64,000 nucleotides of DNA, taken from positions 137,889 through 201,888 of the forward strand of contig JBFMBX010000006.1 of assembly GCA_040754815.1 (NCBI GenBank). The letters are read 5' to 3'. The translations under genes were made by a program, and so were the position numbers. Source of the DNA: Bellilinea sp040754815. GTDB lineage: Bacteria; Chloroflexota; Anaerolineae; Anaerolineales; Anaerolineaceae. The first letter of the stretch is position 1. The number at the start of each line of letters is the position of its first letter. Below, in pieces: positions 42,187-51,813 of this stretch. Below the pieces are notes generated by a model. The model made no database searches, had not been told where the DNA came from, and was given only the letters and a program-made list of their open reading frames with translations.

Positions 42187-42215
42187 ATTATAAAGTTGCT
42201 CAGCAGGAGGTGCAA
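42187..42215 (-). promoter_or_regulatory. Promoter of mpg, overlapping the guaB ribosome site
   Basis: Minus strand TTGCAC (42215-42210), 17-base spacer, TATAAT (42192-42187). The -35 box overlaps the guaB Shine-Dalgarno on the other strand, so the two divergent genes share about 30 bases of control DNA. Confidence 0.6.
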
Positions 42216-42216
42216 C

Positions 42217-43671
42217 ATGAACCTTCGTTCCCAGATTGGATTGACCTTTGATGATGTGCTGCTGGTGCCGAAAAAGTCTTCCATCCGTTCGCGAAGCGAG
42301 GTTTCCACCAAGACCCGCCTGACAAAAGAAATCGAACTGAATATCCCCATCATTTCGGCCAATATGGATACGGTAACGGAAGCACCAATGGCCATTGCCA
42401 TGGCGCAGCAGGGCGGTCTGGGTATTTTGCACCGCTTTATGAGTATTGAACGGCAGGCGGAGCAGGTGCGCAAAGTAAAACGCGCCGAAAGTCTGGTGGT
42501 TTTGAACCCTTTGACGATCTGCCCTTCCGCCACGGTGGCGGAGGCGCGCCGGCTTATGAAAGCCGAAGATGTGGGCGGGCTGGTGGTGGTGGATGAACAA
42601 AACCATGTGCTGGGACTGGTGGCAACCCGTGATGTGCTGCTTGCCCCGGATGACTCGGCGCCGGTCAGTGCGGTGATGACGCCGCGTGAACGACTGGTGA
42701 TGGCACGGGCCGGCGAATCGCTCGAATCGGCGCGCCGCAAACTGTACGAGGCGCGGGTGGAAAAACTGCCCCTGCTGGATGATTCCGGCCGCCTTGCGGG
42801 TTTGATCACCGTGCAGGATATTGTCAAAATTCAGGATCACCCCTTTGCTACCAAAGACCAGCACGGCCGCTTGCGGGTGGGCGCAGCCATTGGCGTGCGG
42901 CCTGAAGATATGGAACGGGCTGCAGCCTGTGTGGAAGCCGGTGCGGATGTGCTGGTGGTGGATATTGCCCACGGACACTCACAACACACAGTTGAAATGG
43001 TCGGCCGTTTGAAGAAGGCTTTTCCGGCTGTTGCCCTGGTGGCCGGAAATGTGGCCACTGCGGAAGGGGTGCGGGAACTGGCGGATGCCGGCGCAGATGT
43101 GGTCAAAGTGGGGGTGGGGGCAGGCTCGATTTGTATCACCCGGGTGGTCACGGGCTTTGGCGTGCCGCAATTGACGGCGGTGGCCGAGTGTGCCGAGGAG
43201 GGCCACCGTCTGAACGTGCCGATTATTGCCGATGGCGGGATGCGCACTTCCGGCGATGTGACCAAAGCGCTGGCGGCCGGTGCCAGCGCGGTGATGCTGG
43301 GCTCGATGCTGGCCGGCACCGATGAAGCCCCCGGCGCTGAAATTGTGCGGCAAGGCCGCCGCTATAAGGTGGTGCGCGGCATGGCTTCGCTTTCGGCCAA
43401 TGTGGAACGGCGCAAACTGGATAAGCCCTTGCAGGAGGAGGAGTACTCCGAAGAGTTGTGGAGCGAAGTAGTGCCGGAAGGGGTGGAAGCGCTGGTACCG
43501 TATCGCGGTAAGGTGCGCGACATCCTGCATCAGATTGTGGGCGGGCTGCGCTCGGGCATGAGTTATGCCGGCGCCCATGACCTGCGAGAACTGTGGCTGA
43601 ATGCTGAATTTATCCGCATCACACCCGCCGGACAGAAAGAATCCGCTGCCCATGATGTGGATTTGATTTGA
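42217..43671 (+). CDS. guaB: IMP dehydrogenase
   Basis: 484 residues from the ATG at 42217, with AGGAGG upstream. Oxidises IMP to XMP with NAD, the committed step to GMP. N-terminal LTFDDVLLVPKKS; two CBS domains (about 90-205: MTPRERLVMARAGESLESAR and the preceding EDVGGLVVVDEQNHVLGLVA); the catalytic loop GAGSICITRVVTGFGVPQ with Cys near 305; then IIADGGMRTSGDVTKALAAG. The lipoprotein gene follows at once. Confidence 0.96.
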   Translation: MNLRSQIGLTFDDVLLVPKKSSIRSRSEVSTKTRLTKEIELNIPIISANMDTVTEAPMAIAMAQQGGLGILHRFMSIERQAEQVRKVKRAESLVVLNPLTICPSATVAEARRLMKAEDVGGLVVVDEQNHVLGLVATRDVLLAPDDSAPVSAVMTPRERLVMARAGESLESARRKLYEARVEKLPLLDDSGRLAGLITVQDIVKIQDHPFATKDQHGRLRVGAAIGVRPEDMERAAACVEAGADVLVVDIAHGHSQHTVEMVGRLKKAFPAVALVAGNVATAEGVRELADAGADVVKVGVGAGSICITRVVTGFGVPQLTAVAECAEEGHRLNVPIIADGGMRTSGDVTKALAAGASAVMLGSMLAGTDEAPGAEIVRQGRRYKVVRGMASLSANVERRKLDKPLQEEEYSEELWSEVVPEGVEALVPYRGKVRDILHQIVGGLRSGMSYAGAHDLRELWLNAEFIRITPAGQKESAAHDVDLI

Positions 43672-43688
43672 GAAGGAGAAAGTACCTG

Positions 43689-44630
43689 ATGCGCCGTGAA
43701 TTGGTGGTGTTGATGATTTTGCTGGGTATGGCGGCGGCCTGCAACCTGCCGTCAGGCTTCGGTCAGCCAGCCGAAGCAACCGAAACCCCTGTTCCCACTG
43801 CCTCCCCAACCGTGCAGGAAACCGAGACCGCAACCCCTGCCCTTCTTAGTCCCGAACTGTTGGAAAACATGGAATATACGCTGCCTGCCGGGGCAGATGG
43901 CGAACCGGTATCTTTCCGCCTGACGAACGGCCTCTTTCAACGCGGCGAAGACCCGGCTTCGATGGATTTCATGCAGGTGCGGCTGGGGGATGCGCTTGCC
44001 TTTGGTGATTTGAACGGCGATGAACTGCCGGATGCGGCCGTTTTGCTGGCGGTCAATTACGGAGGTACGGGGGTGTTCGTCTGGGTGGTTGCGGTGGTGA
44101 ACCGCAGCGGCAGCGGTGAGCAGGCCGGTGTTTATTTCATTGATGACCGGCCGGTAGTGGAACGGCTGGCAATTGAAGCCGGACAAATTGAACTGGAAGG
44201 CCTGATTCACGGGCCGAACGACCCCGGCTGCTGTCCCAATCAACCGGTGCGCCGCGCGTTGCGCCTGCTGCCGGCCGGTTTGAAACTGGTTTCCGCTTCA
44301 ACGCGCATCGGCGACCTGTGGAGGGAGATCCGCATTGAAGCACCGCCGGAAGACAGCCGCGTGGGTGACCGCGTAGAGGTAAAGGGCGGGGTGCCGGTCA
44401 TGCCTTTCGAGGCCACCCTGAATTACCGGGTTTACTCGGAAGAAGGGGTTGAGTATCAGTACAGTTACCTGATGGTGGAAGCGCCGGATTACGGTTACCC
44501 CGGCACTTTTCAAAAGGAAATTGATTTAAGTGAAGTACCGCCGGGGGTAATTTATGTGGAGATTTCCGAATTAAGCCCCGCGGATGGCAGTGTGCTGGCG
44601 CTCAGCGCGGTGCGCTTGATTCGCGAATAA
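43689..44630 (+). CDS. Lipoprotein with C-terminal Gmad2 domain
   Basis: 313 residues from the ATG at 43689. A lipoprotein signal ends in GMAAAC, so the mature protein is lipid-anchored outside the membrane. A Thr/Pro/Glu linker (about 30-60) precedes a globular domain (about 65-215) with LGDALAFGDLNGDELPDAAV, an FG-GAP/VCBS-like calcium-binding pattern. The last 90 residues fit the Gmad2 Ig-like domain of spore-germination-type proteins (VGDRVEVKGGVPVMPFEATL, then YLMVEAPDYGYPGTFQKEID). No function can be assigned. Confidence 0.78.
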   Translation: MRRELVVLMILLGMAAACNLPSGFGQPAEATETPVPTASPTVQETETATPALLSPELLENMEYTLPAGADGEPVSFRLTNGLFQRGEDPASMDFMQVRLGDALAFGDLNGDELPDAAVLLAVNYGGTGVFVWVVAVVNRSGSGEQAGVYFIDDRPVVERLAIEAGQIELEGLIHGPNDPGCCPNQPVRRALRLLPAGLKLVSASTRIGDLWREIRIEAPPEDSRVGDRVEVKGGVPVMPFEATLNYRVYSEEGVEYQYSYLMVEAPDYGYPGTFQKEIDLSEVPPGVIYVEISELSPADGSVLALSAVRLIRE

Positions 44631-44657
44631 ACATTTTCATTGACAACGAGAGGTGCT

Positions 44658-45878
44658 ATGTCCATTCCCGTGATCGTAGATGCCATTCGAACGCCAATTG
44701 GAAATTTGGGCGGGGCGCTGGCGGCGGTGCGGCCGGATGATCTGGCTGCTATGGTGCTCAAGGCGCTGGTGGAACGCAACCACCTGAACGGCGGCGAAGT
44801 TGACGAAGTGGTGATGGGGTGTGCCAATCAGGCGGGGGAAGACAACCGCAATGTGGCGCGCATGGCAACCCTGCTGGCGGGGCTGCCGCCCGAAGTGCCG
44901 GCCTTTACGGTGAACCGCTTGTGTGCTTCCGGGCTGGCGGCGGTCAATCTGGCGGCGCGCGCCATTCAAACCGGCGATGGAGACCTCTTGCTGGCCGGGG
45001 GAGTGGAGAGTATGTCGCGCGCGCCGTATGCCCTGCCCAAGGCCGAAAAGGGCTTTCCGTTTGGCAACCTGACCGCGTGGGATACGGCGCTGGGCTGGCG
45101 CTTCCCCAACCCGAAAATGGAAGCCCTGTACGGCATAGAAGCGATGGGCGAAACGGCGGAAAATCTGGCCGAGATGACCGGCATCTCCCGCGCCGAACAG
45201 GACCGCTTTGCGCTGCAAAGTCACCGGCGGGCGGTGGCGGCGCAGGATGAAGGCCGTTTTGCAGAGGAGATCCTGCCGGTGGAAATTCCCCAGCGCAAAG
45301 GTGATCCCATCCGCGTGGTGCAGGATGAACGCCCGCGCCGCGATACCACCCTCGAATCGCTGGCTGCCCTGCCGCCAATCTTTCGCAAGGGTGGCACGGT
45401 GACCGCCGGTAATTCCTCCGGATTAAATGACGGCGCTGCTGCCCTGTTGCTGATGAGCGAGAACAAGGCCCGCCAGCGGGGACTGAAGCCGATGGCGCGA
45501 ATCGTCAGCAGTGCGGCGGCGGGCGTACTGCCGCGCATCATGGGCATTGGGCCGGTGCCGGCGGCGCGCAAGGCTCTTGCCAAAGCCGGTCTGACCATCG
45601 AACAAATCGGTCTGGTGGAGTTGAATGAAGCCTTTGCCGTGCAAGCACTGGCCGTGATTCGGGAACTGGGACTTTCGGAAGAGATTGTCAATGTCAACGG
45701 CGGGGCAATTGCACTGGGGCATCCGTTGGGCTGTTCGGGCGCGCGCATTTTGACAACCCTGCTGTATGAAATGCGCCGACGCGCGCCGGCTCAACCGCGC
45801 CCGTTTTACGGGCTGGCGATGTTATGTGTGGGGGTTGGGCAGGGCGAAGCCACCATTGTGGAGTGGCTGGATGATTAA
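44658..45878 (+). CDS. Acetyl-CoA acyltransferase (thiolase)
   Basis: 406 residues from the ATG at 44658, with GAGAGG upstream. The thiolase fold carries the nucleophile Cys in NRLCASGLAAVN near 88, the His of NVNGGAIALGHPLGCSGAR near 355, and the second Cys in MLCVGVGQGEA. VVSRRGR-type CoA-binding residues and VELNEAFAVQAL are also present. It could act in ketoacid degradation or acetoacetyl-CoA synthesis; the length and AGNSSGLNDGAAALLLM block are common to both. Its stop overlaps the next gene's start by eight bases. Confidence 0.92.
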   Translation: MSIPVIVDAIRTPIGNLGGALAAVRPDDLAAMVLKALVERNHLNGGEVDEVVMGCANQAGEDNRNVARMATLLAGLPPEVPAFTVNRLCASGLAAVNLAARAIQTGDGDLLLAGGVESMSRAPYALPKAEKGFPFGNLTAWDTALGWRFPNPKMEALYGIEAMGETAENLAEMTGISRAEQDRFALQSHRRAVAAQDEGRFAEEILPVEIPQRKGDPIRVVQDERPRRDTTLESLAALPPIFRKGGTVTAGNSSGLNDGAAALLLMSENKARQRGLKPMARIVSSAAAGVLPRIMGIGPVPAARKALAKAGLTIEQIGLVELNEAFAVQALAVIRELGLSEEIVNVNGGAIALGHPLGCSGARILTTLLYEMRRRAPAQPRPFYGLAMLCVGVGQGEATIVEWLDD

Positions 45879-46875
45879 GGCACTGGTGACCGGGGCTAGC
45901 GGCTTCATTGGCTCGGCTTTGTGCCGCGCACTTTTAGAGGCCGGCTTTGAAGTGCGCGCTTTTCATCGTCCCACTTCCAATTTACTTCTGCTCAGAGACC
46001 TGCCGGTGGAACATGTGCTCGGCGACCTGACTCAACCGGAGAGCCTGTTGCAGGCCGCGCAAGGGGTGCAGGTGATTTTTCACGCTGCGGCGTTGATGGG
46101 CGGTGGCAGGAGAGACAGCGGGCGGCATTACACCATTACCGTGGAGGGAACACGATCACTGCTAAACGCAGCGCTGGAATGCGGTGTGGAGCGGGTGGTG
46201 CATGTCAGCTCGGCGGCAGCGCTAGGGGTGCCGCCGGAAATTCCTGCCGATGGAGGCTCACCCTATCTGATGAATGAAACGCACACATGGAATTACCCGG
46301 CAGAGCGCTGGCCGTATGGTTATGCCAAATATCTTGCGGAAATGGAAGTGCAAACCGCCGTGGCGCGCGGTCTGGATGTGGTGATCGTCAACCCGACTCT
46401 GGTCATCGGGGCCGGCGATCTGTACCGGCAGTCGCGCTCGGTGGTGGTGCAGGTGGCTCAACGCCGCCTGCCGTTTTTGGTGGAAGGCGGGCTGAATGTA
46501 ATCTCGCTTGCGGATACCATCGAGGGTATGCTGGCTGCTTTGCGCCGCGGCAGGCGCGGTGAGCGGTATATTCTGGGCGGAGAAAATCTGACTATTGCCG
46601 GGCTGGTCGAGCGGATCGCGCAGGTGGCCGGTGTCCAGCCGCCGCGCACCCTTTTACCGGCGGGTCTTGTTCGCCGGCTGGCCGTGCTTTACGGGCTGGT
46701 GGAAAATTGGCTGCCTTTGCCTGTTTCCGGGGCGGAATTGTATCTGGCCGGCCGGTATTTTTATTATGATACCCAAAAGGCAAGCGAAGAATTGGAATGG
46801 GCGTCTTGCTCGGGAGTTGACCGGGCTATCCGTGAGGCAATTGACTGGTCGCGGGAAAAGGGACTGCTGGCGTGA
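45871..46875 (+). CDS. NAD(P)-dependent epimerase/dehydratase (extended SDR)
   Basis: 334 residues from the ATG at 45871, inside the end of the thiolase gene. The nucleotide-binding GASGFIG lies at about 8-14, and the active-site YGYAK near 148 has an upstream VHVSSAAALG block with the SDR Ser. NPTLVIGAGD follows. Resembles dihydroflavonol-4-reductase-like or hopanoid-associated sugar epimerases; the substrate is not readable. The coupled thiolase gene hints at a lipid- or acyl-linked role, which is speculative. Confidence 0.85.
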   Translation: MIKALVTGASGFIGSALCRALLEAGFEVRAFHRPTSNLLLLRDLPVEHVLGDLTQPESLLQAAQGVQVIFHAAALMGGGRRDSGRHYTITVEGTRSLLNAALECGVERVVHVSSAAALGVPPEIPADGGSPYLMNETHTWNYPAERWPYGYAKYLAEMEVQTAVARGLDVVIVNPTLVIGAGDLYRQSRSVVVQVAQRRLPFLVEGGLNVISLADTIEGMLAALRRGRRGERYILGGENLTIAGLVERIAQVAGVQPPRTLLPAGLVRRLAVLYGLVENWLPLPVSGAELYLAGRYFYYDTQKASEELEWASCSGVDRAIREAIDWSREKGLLA

Positions 46876-46927
46876 GGCAAAGGGCGGCTCTGCGTGTGGA
46901 TAAACCAGCGCTGATTCGCAGCGTGGT

Positions 46928-48328
46928 TCAATGGATCTGAGATAAGGTGAACGTGCGCCCGGCCAGTTGGCGGATGGAGAGACGTTCTTTCCCGCGCAGG
47001 TAGGTCTCCAGCGTATCATGTAGCGGTTCGGCCCACTTTGCGGGTGTGCCGTACATGATTCCCAAAACCGTGCCCACCAGCCCGGCGTTGCAGTCCACAT
47101 CCAGCCCGGCATGGGCCAGCCAGCGAAAGGCGGCGGTCATATCGCCGTTGCAGTGCCACAAGGCGAATAAATCGGCGGCCAGGTTGGGGTAGGCGTGAAT
47201 CCAGTTGTATTCTTCGAAGCGCGTATCTAACTTTTGCCATGCTTCCCGCGGGTCGGGTATGGCGGTGAGCGTTTGCAGCACTTCACGGGCAACGGCAACA
47301 TACTCACTTCGCTGGGGGAGATAGTTCAACCCCTCTTCAATCATGGCGCGCGGGTCGCTGCGCACGAAAGCCAGCGCGGTCAGTACGGCGGCATACATGC
47401 CGCCGTAAACACCGTTGGCAGCATGAGAAACACAGCCGTCCTGAAAGGCCAGCCGCGCCGCTTCCAGCGGCCAGCCGGGCGCCAGCATACCGCACACCAT
47501 GCCGCGCATCTGCGCGCCGATCCAGTCGTTATAGGGATTGCGGAAAGCACCCGAAAGCGGCGGCATAAATCCAAGACTCATGTTGTTCAGGGCGATCCAC
47601 TCCGCCGACCAGCCGAAGGGAATCTGGCGCAGCCATTCCAGTCCAATGTCCACCGAAGTCAGGCTGCGGCCGTGTTTTTCAAAAACATCCAGAAAGACCA
47701 GTTCATAAACCACATCATCATTGACCGTTTCGGGTTCGGTCAGGTAACTGTCAATCACGCCGTAAACTTTCTCAATCTGGCTGAAATGGTAGCCTTCAAT
47801 CGCCGTGCCAAAACTGCCCCCGGCCAGTTGACCCAGCCAGCCGTGCAGGATTCGCTCTGCCAGCTCATTTTTTGAGATATTTTCCGGGTATGTGGCAGGA
47901 TTTTTCATATTGGAGAGGATGCTTTCCCAGTCCATTGGGCGCTGGTATTGCCAGTACGGATGGGTTGGGATGCGCGGGGCGTTGTGCAGCGCGCTCAACA
48001 GGCGGGCGGTGTGGGCGCGCAGGTCATCGCGCCGTTTCTCCGCAGCCAGTTGCAGACCTTCGGGAATCAGGGCTTCGGCTTCGCTGACATCAAAACCCTG
48101 ATTGTAGCGTGACTGAATCATTTCGACATAGGGGATTTCCGGCGCACCGGAACCGGGGACGCGGGCGTTCCAGAACAACGCAATCAGGTCATCGCCGTGC
48201 GGGAAGACAGTGCTGCTATCGTACCAGTGGCTGGGGTGAATACGCCGGTCAAGCGGCACGGCGTTCAGGCGTATGGCGCGGTCAATTTGCCAGGCGCGAG
48301 GGGGAAGGGGGTGGGGCAGTTCGATCAT
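46928..48328 (-). CDS. ADP-ribosylglycohydrolase-family protein
   Basis: 466 residues from the ATG at 48328, which overlaps the preceding permease stop (ATGA). An N-terminal region of about 155 residues is unassigned. The rest resembles the ARH/DraG helical fold: ILHGWLGQLAGGSFGTAIEG at the start of the domain, a metal-site-like VNDDVVYELVFLDVFEKHG, and DVDCNAGLVGTVLGIMYG near 390-407 in place of the usual DTDxxA block. These acidic residues bind two Mg ions in known members. As the last gene of a nucleoside-type ABC transporter operon it probably cleaves an imported ribosyl compound; that is inferred from position. Confidence 0.72.
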   Translation of the reverse strand: MIELPHPLPPRAWQIDRAIRLNAVPLDRRIHPSHWYDSSTVFPHGDDLIALFWNARVPGSGAPEIPYVEMIQSRYNQGFDVSEAEALIPEGLQLAAEKRRDDLRAHTARLLSALHNAPRIPTHPYWQYQRPMDWESILSNMKNPATYPENISKNELAERILHGWLGQLAGGSFGTAIEGYHFSQIEKVYGVIDSYLTEPETVNDDVVYELVFLDVFEKHGRSLTSVDIGLEWLRQIPFGWSAEWIALNNMSLGFMPPLSGAFRNPYNDWIGAQMRGMVCGMLAPGWPLEAARLAFQDGCVSHAANGVYGGMYAAVLTALAFVRSDPRAMIEEGLNYLPQRSEYVAVAREVLQTLTAIPDPREAWQKLDTRFEEYNWIHAYPNLAADLFALWHCNGDMTAAFRWLAHAGLDVDCNAGLVGTVLGIMYGTPAKWAEPLHDTLETYLRGKERLSIRQLAGRTFTLSQIH

Positions 48329-49221
48329 GCGGATTTCAACCTCCGTGTGCGGGCTGCGTAGAAGTATAACGCAATCAGGGTTGCCAGATACGGCACCATG
48401 GCTGTGAATTGAGCCGGCACGCGGTAGCCTTGCAGCAGCAGACCGAGGCCGTCCGAAAAACCAAAAAGCAGCGAAATCAGGGCAATCCCAAGCGGGTTGC
48501 CGTTGACCAGAATGATGGCCGCCAGCGAAATCCAGCCGCGCCCGGCGGACATGTTTTCGGCAAACAGGTTGACATAACCCAGCGAAAGGAATGCTCCGCC
48601 CAAACCGCACAACACGCCGCAGGCGAGCAAAGAAAGGGCGCGCAGGCGGTTGGAAGGCACACCGCTTGAATCGAGGCGGGCCGGGTTGTAGCCTGCGGCG
48701 CGCAGGCGCAGCCCAAAGCGAGTCTGGAAGATGAGAAAATGGGTCAGGATGGTGGCCAGCACGGCAACCCAGATCATCAGATTTTGACCGGAAAGAATCT
48801 CCCCCAGCACGGGAATGTTTTCTACCACCGGCAGACGGAGCGCCGGAATGGGCTGGATGCCCGGATTGGAGAAAACGCCCTTGACGCTGAAGATTTTACG
48901 CAACAGGTAGGTGGTGGCCCCAACGGCAAACAGGTTGAGGGCAATGCCGGTGACGAATTCATCGGTTTTCAACACCACCGCGAAAAGAATGAAGATGAGG
49001 GAAAGAAACAGCGACCCAAGCACGGCCAGCAGTACGCCGACCAGCCACGAGCCGGTGTAGTAGGAACCCAGCACGGCAAAGAAGGCACCGGTCAGCAGCA
49101 TTCCCTCCATGGCAATGTTGAACACGCCGGCGTAGTAGGTATAGGCCCCGCCCAGCGCCGCCAGCAAGATTGGGGTGGCGCCGGCAATCATGCCGTTGAT
49201 CAAGCCGATGAGAATTTTCAT
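48325..49221 (-). CDS. BMP-type nucleoside ABC transporter permease 2
   Basis: 298 residues, about eight to nine membrane helices. Belongs to the BPD-transport-2 permeases that pair with BMP-family binding proteins (NupQ/YufQ type): GMIAGATPILLAALGGAYTY, then YAGVFNIAMEGMLLTGAFFA and VFSNPGIQPIPALRLP. Overlaps its neighbours by four bases on each side, consistent with one operon. Confidence 0.88.
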   Translation of the reverse strand: MKILIGLINGMIAGATPILLAALGGAYTYYAGVFNIAMEGMLLTGAFFAVLGSYYTGSWLVGVLLAVLGSLFLSLIFILFAVVLKTDEFVTGIALNLFAVGATTYLLRKIFSVKGVFSNPGIQPIPALRLPVVENIPVLGEILSGQNLMIWVAVLATILTHFLIFQTRFGLRLRAAGYNPARLDSSGVPSNRLRALSLLACGVLCGLGGAFLSLGYVNLFAENMSAGRGWISLAAIILVNGNPLGIALISLLFGFSDGLGLLLQGYRVPAQFTAMVPYLATLIALYFYAARTRRLKSA

Positions 49222-50255
49222 GTTCGCACCTCCCGCGCCCGGCGGCGGGCGGCCAGTTGTTGCACAAAAGTGTTCAGGTACTCGCGGCTGGCAACGATCA
49301 CCAGCACCAGTACCGCCTGCAAGACCTGCGAAATTTCATTGGGGACGCTGGTGATCAGTTCCATACCCAGCGCGCCGGTTTGAATGGCACTGAAGAACAA
49401 CCCGTATAAAAAGGTGGCAATCAGGCCGTTGTTGGCCACGATGGCGATCATCACCCCGTCCCAGGCGTAATTGGCGCCCAGCCCGCGGATGAAGCGATGC
49501 GGCCCGCCCATCACTACCAGCCCGCCGGCCAGCCCGGCCAGCGCACCGGTCAGCAGCATCACCGCCATGAAGTTGCGGTTGATCTCACAGCCGCCAAGAC
49601 GGGCAAACAGCGCGTTTTGCCCGGTGATGCGCCATTCGTAACCGGCTTTCCAGCGGTGGAATATGAACCAGGCGATGACCACCGCCGCGAACATGAATAA
49701 AATCATGGTGTTGAACTCACCCCATTCGGGCAACCAGCCGTTGGGGCTGATTTGCGGCGTCATCGGCGAGAAGGCCGCCGGATCTTTGAAGGGTTCCGTA
49801 ATTGCCCAGGCGGTGAAGAAATCGGCAATCATGTTGAGCATGAGGGTAACGATGAACTCACTCATTTCGAAGAAGCGGCGCAGCAAGGCGGCAATGCCGG
49901 CCCACACCACACCGCCCAGCATGGCCAGCAATGCCAGCGCGGGAATCATCAGCGCAGGGGGCAGGTTGAGGTAAAGACCGCCAACCGTGGCAAATAAAGC
50001 CCCCATCACCAGCTGGCCGGGCTGCCCAAGGTTGACCACCCCGGAGGCAAAGGCAATTGCCGCCGAAAGGCCGGGTAGCACCAGCGGCACGGCGTTGCGC
50101 AGGGTGGTGGCAAACGGGTAATAGCCAAACAGAGAATAACGGAAGAGTGCCTCGTAGGTGGCAAGCGGGTCGTAGCCCTGCAGCAGGAGCAGGATTGCCC
50201 CCAACAGCAGTGCCACCACAATACCAATCAGAGCGTTGAGGAGTTTCTGTCTCAT
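49218..50255 (-). CDS. BMP-type nucleoside ABC transporter permease 1
   Basis: 345 residues with about nine to ten membrane helices (NupP/YufP type): LVLPGLSAAIAFASGVVNLG, then QPGQLVMGALFATVG and FEMSEFIVTLMLNMIADFF. Forms the heteromeric channel with the second permease. Overlaps the ATPase gene before it and the permease after it by four bases. Confidence 0.88.
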   Translation of the reverse strand: MRQKLLNALIGIVVALLLGAILLLLQGYDPLATYEALFRYSLFGYYPFATTLRNAVPLVLPGLSAAIAFASGVVNLGQPGQLVMGALFATVGGLYLNLPPALMIPALALLAMLGGVVWAGIAALLRRFFEMSEFIVTLMLNMIADFFTAWAITEPFKDPAAFSPMTPQISPNGWLPEWGEFNTMILFMFAAVVIAWFIFHRWKAGYEWRITGQNALFARLGGCEINRNFMAVMLLTGALAGLAGGLVVMGGPHRFIRGLGANYAWDGVMIAIVANNGLIATFLYGLFFSAIQTGALGMELITSVPNEISQVLQAVLVLVIVASREYLNTFVQQLAARRRAREVRT

Positions 50256-51790
50256 GCGCTTTGCGGTTGTCCTTCCAGCATCAGGGATCCCACTTCCTGC
50301 GGGTTGGTTTGTTCCACCGGCAGATTGCCGACCAGCCGGCCGCGGTAAAGCACCAGAATGCGGTCAGAAAGCAGGAAAATTTCCTCTAAATCGGCGGAAA
50401 TCATCAGCACAGCGCGCCCCTCTGAACGGATGCGCAGGATCTGGTCATGGATGTATTCCATCGAACCGACATCCAGCCCGCGGGTGGGCTGATCGAGCAG
50501 GACGAAATCGCTTTGCAGCAGCAGTTCGCGCCCGACGACCACCTTTTGCTGGTTGCCGCCGGAAAGGGTGCGGAAAGGCGCGCGCGGTGATGGCAAAACC
50601 ACCTGAAAGGTGTCAATTAACTGGCGGGTGAATTCCTGAGCGTAGCGGGTATTGAGCAGCAGACCTTTCCAGCCGGAAAGACGCGGATTGAGGCGATGGT
50701 GGGTCATAATGGCATCTTCCCATACCGGTGCGCTCAGGCTGGCGCCCATCTTGCCGCGGTCCTGCGGGACGAATGAGATGAATTTGCGCCTTTGCAGAAT
50801 ATCGAAATGGGTGATATCCACATCCCGGATGTAGATATGACCTGAGGTTGGCTTTTGAATGCCCATGAGGGTGTTCACCAGTTCAAACTGTCCGTTGCCC
50901 TCCACACCGGCAACGCCGACAATTTCACCGGCGCGGACTTCAAAATTCAAATTATCCAGGCGCACCCGCCCGTGATCCTCTCTCACGGTCAAATTCTCAA
51001 CCCGCAGGACGGCTTCACCGGGCGGCTTCGGTTTGCGCCGGGTGGTGAAAAGCACATCCCGCCCGACCATCATGCGCGCCAGTTCCTGCCGGTTAGTGGA
51101 AGATGCCGGAACGGTATCTACCTTTTTGCCTTTGCGCATGACGGTGATTCGGTCGCTCAATTCCAGCACCTCATCGAGGCGGTGGGAGATGAACAGGATG
51201 GTGCGCCCGCTTGCGCGCAGCCGGTTCAGTTCGGCAAACAACTGCGGAATTTCCTGCGGGGTCAGCACGGCGGTGGGTTCATCCAGAATCAGCACTTCCA
51301 CATTGCGGTAAAGCAGGGTGAGGATTTCTACTTTTTGGCGGGCAGCCACCGAGATGTTTTCGACTTTTTCATCGGGGTCAAGGTTGAACTGGAATTCGTC
51401 AATTTTTTGTTGAACGAGGCGGCGGGCGCGCTGGCGGTCAATTTTCCCCAGCCAGTTCACCGGTTCAACCCCCAGCACAATGTTTTCCCACACCGTGTAT
51501 TCGGGGATGAGCACGATTTCCTGATGCACCATGCCAATACCGGCGGCAATTGCCTCGCCCGGTTCACGGAAGTGAACGGCAGAGCCTTTATAGATGATTT
51601 CCCCGGCATTGGCATGGGTCAGGCCGTAAAGCACCTTCATCAGGGTGCTTTTACCGGCGCCGTTTTCGCCGACGATGGAATGGATTTCACCGCGCCGAAA
51701 GTCCACCGTGACATCGTCCAGCGCCACCACATTGGGCGGATAGACTTTGATGATGCGGCGCATTTCGATCAGGGGAGAAGGGTTGGTCAT
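50252..51790 (-). CDS. BMP-type nucleoside ABC transporter ATP-binding protein
   Basis: 512 residues with two ABC domains (NupO/YufO type, like sugar MglA/RbsA). The first has Walker A GENGAGKST near 40-48 and Walker B VLILDEPTAVLTPQE, but ENISVAARQKVEIL replaces a clear LSGGQ. The second has a degenerate Walker A (GVEGNGQFE), the signature TLSGGNQQKVVVGREL and FVLLDQPTRGLD. Such degenerate second sites are normal in this family. There is no good Shine-Dalgarno. It is separated from the binding-protein gene by a perfect 13-bp hairpin. Confidence 0.92.
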   Translation of the reverse strand: MTNPSPLIEMRRIIKVYPPNVVALDDVTVDFRRGEIHSIVGENGAGKSTLMKVLYGLTHANAGEIIYKGSAVHFREPGEAIAAGIGMVHQEIVLIPEYTVWENIVLGVEPVNWLGKIDRQRARRLVQQKIDEFQFNLDPDEKVENISVAARQKVEILTLLYRNVEVLILDEPTAVLTPQEIPQLFAELNRLRASGRTILFISHRLDEVLELSDRITVMRKGKKVDTVPASSTNRQELARMMVGRDVLFTTRRKPKPPGEAVLRVENLTVREDHGRVRLDNLNFEVRAGEIVGVAGVEGNGQFELVNTLMGIQKPTSGHIYIRDVDITHFDILQRRKFISFVPQDRGKMGASLSAPVWEDAIMTHHRLNPRLSGWKGLLLNTRYAQEFTRQLIDTFQVVLPSPRAPFRTLSGGNQQKVVVGRELLLQSDFVLLDQPTRGLDVGSMEYIHDQILRIRSEGRAVLMISADLEEIFLLSDRILVLYRGRLVGNLPVEQTNPQEVGSLMLEGQPQSA

Positions 51791-51813
51791 GTATCTGAGG
51801 ACTGTTTGTAGTA

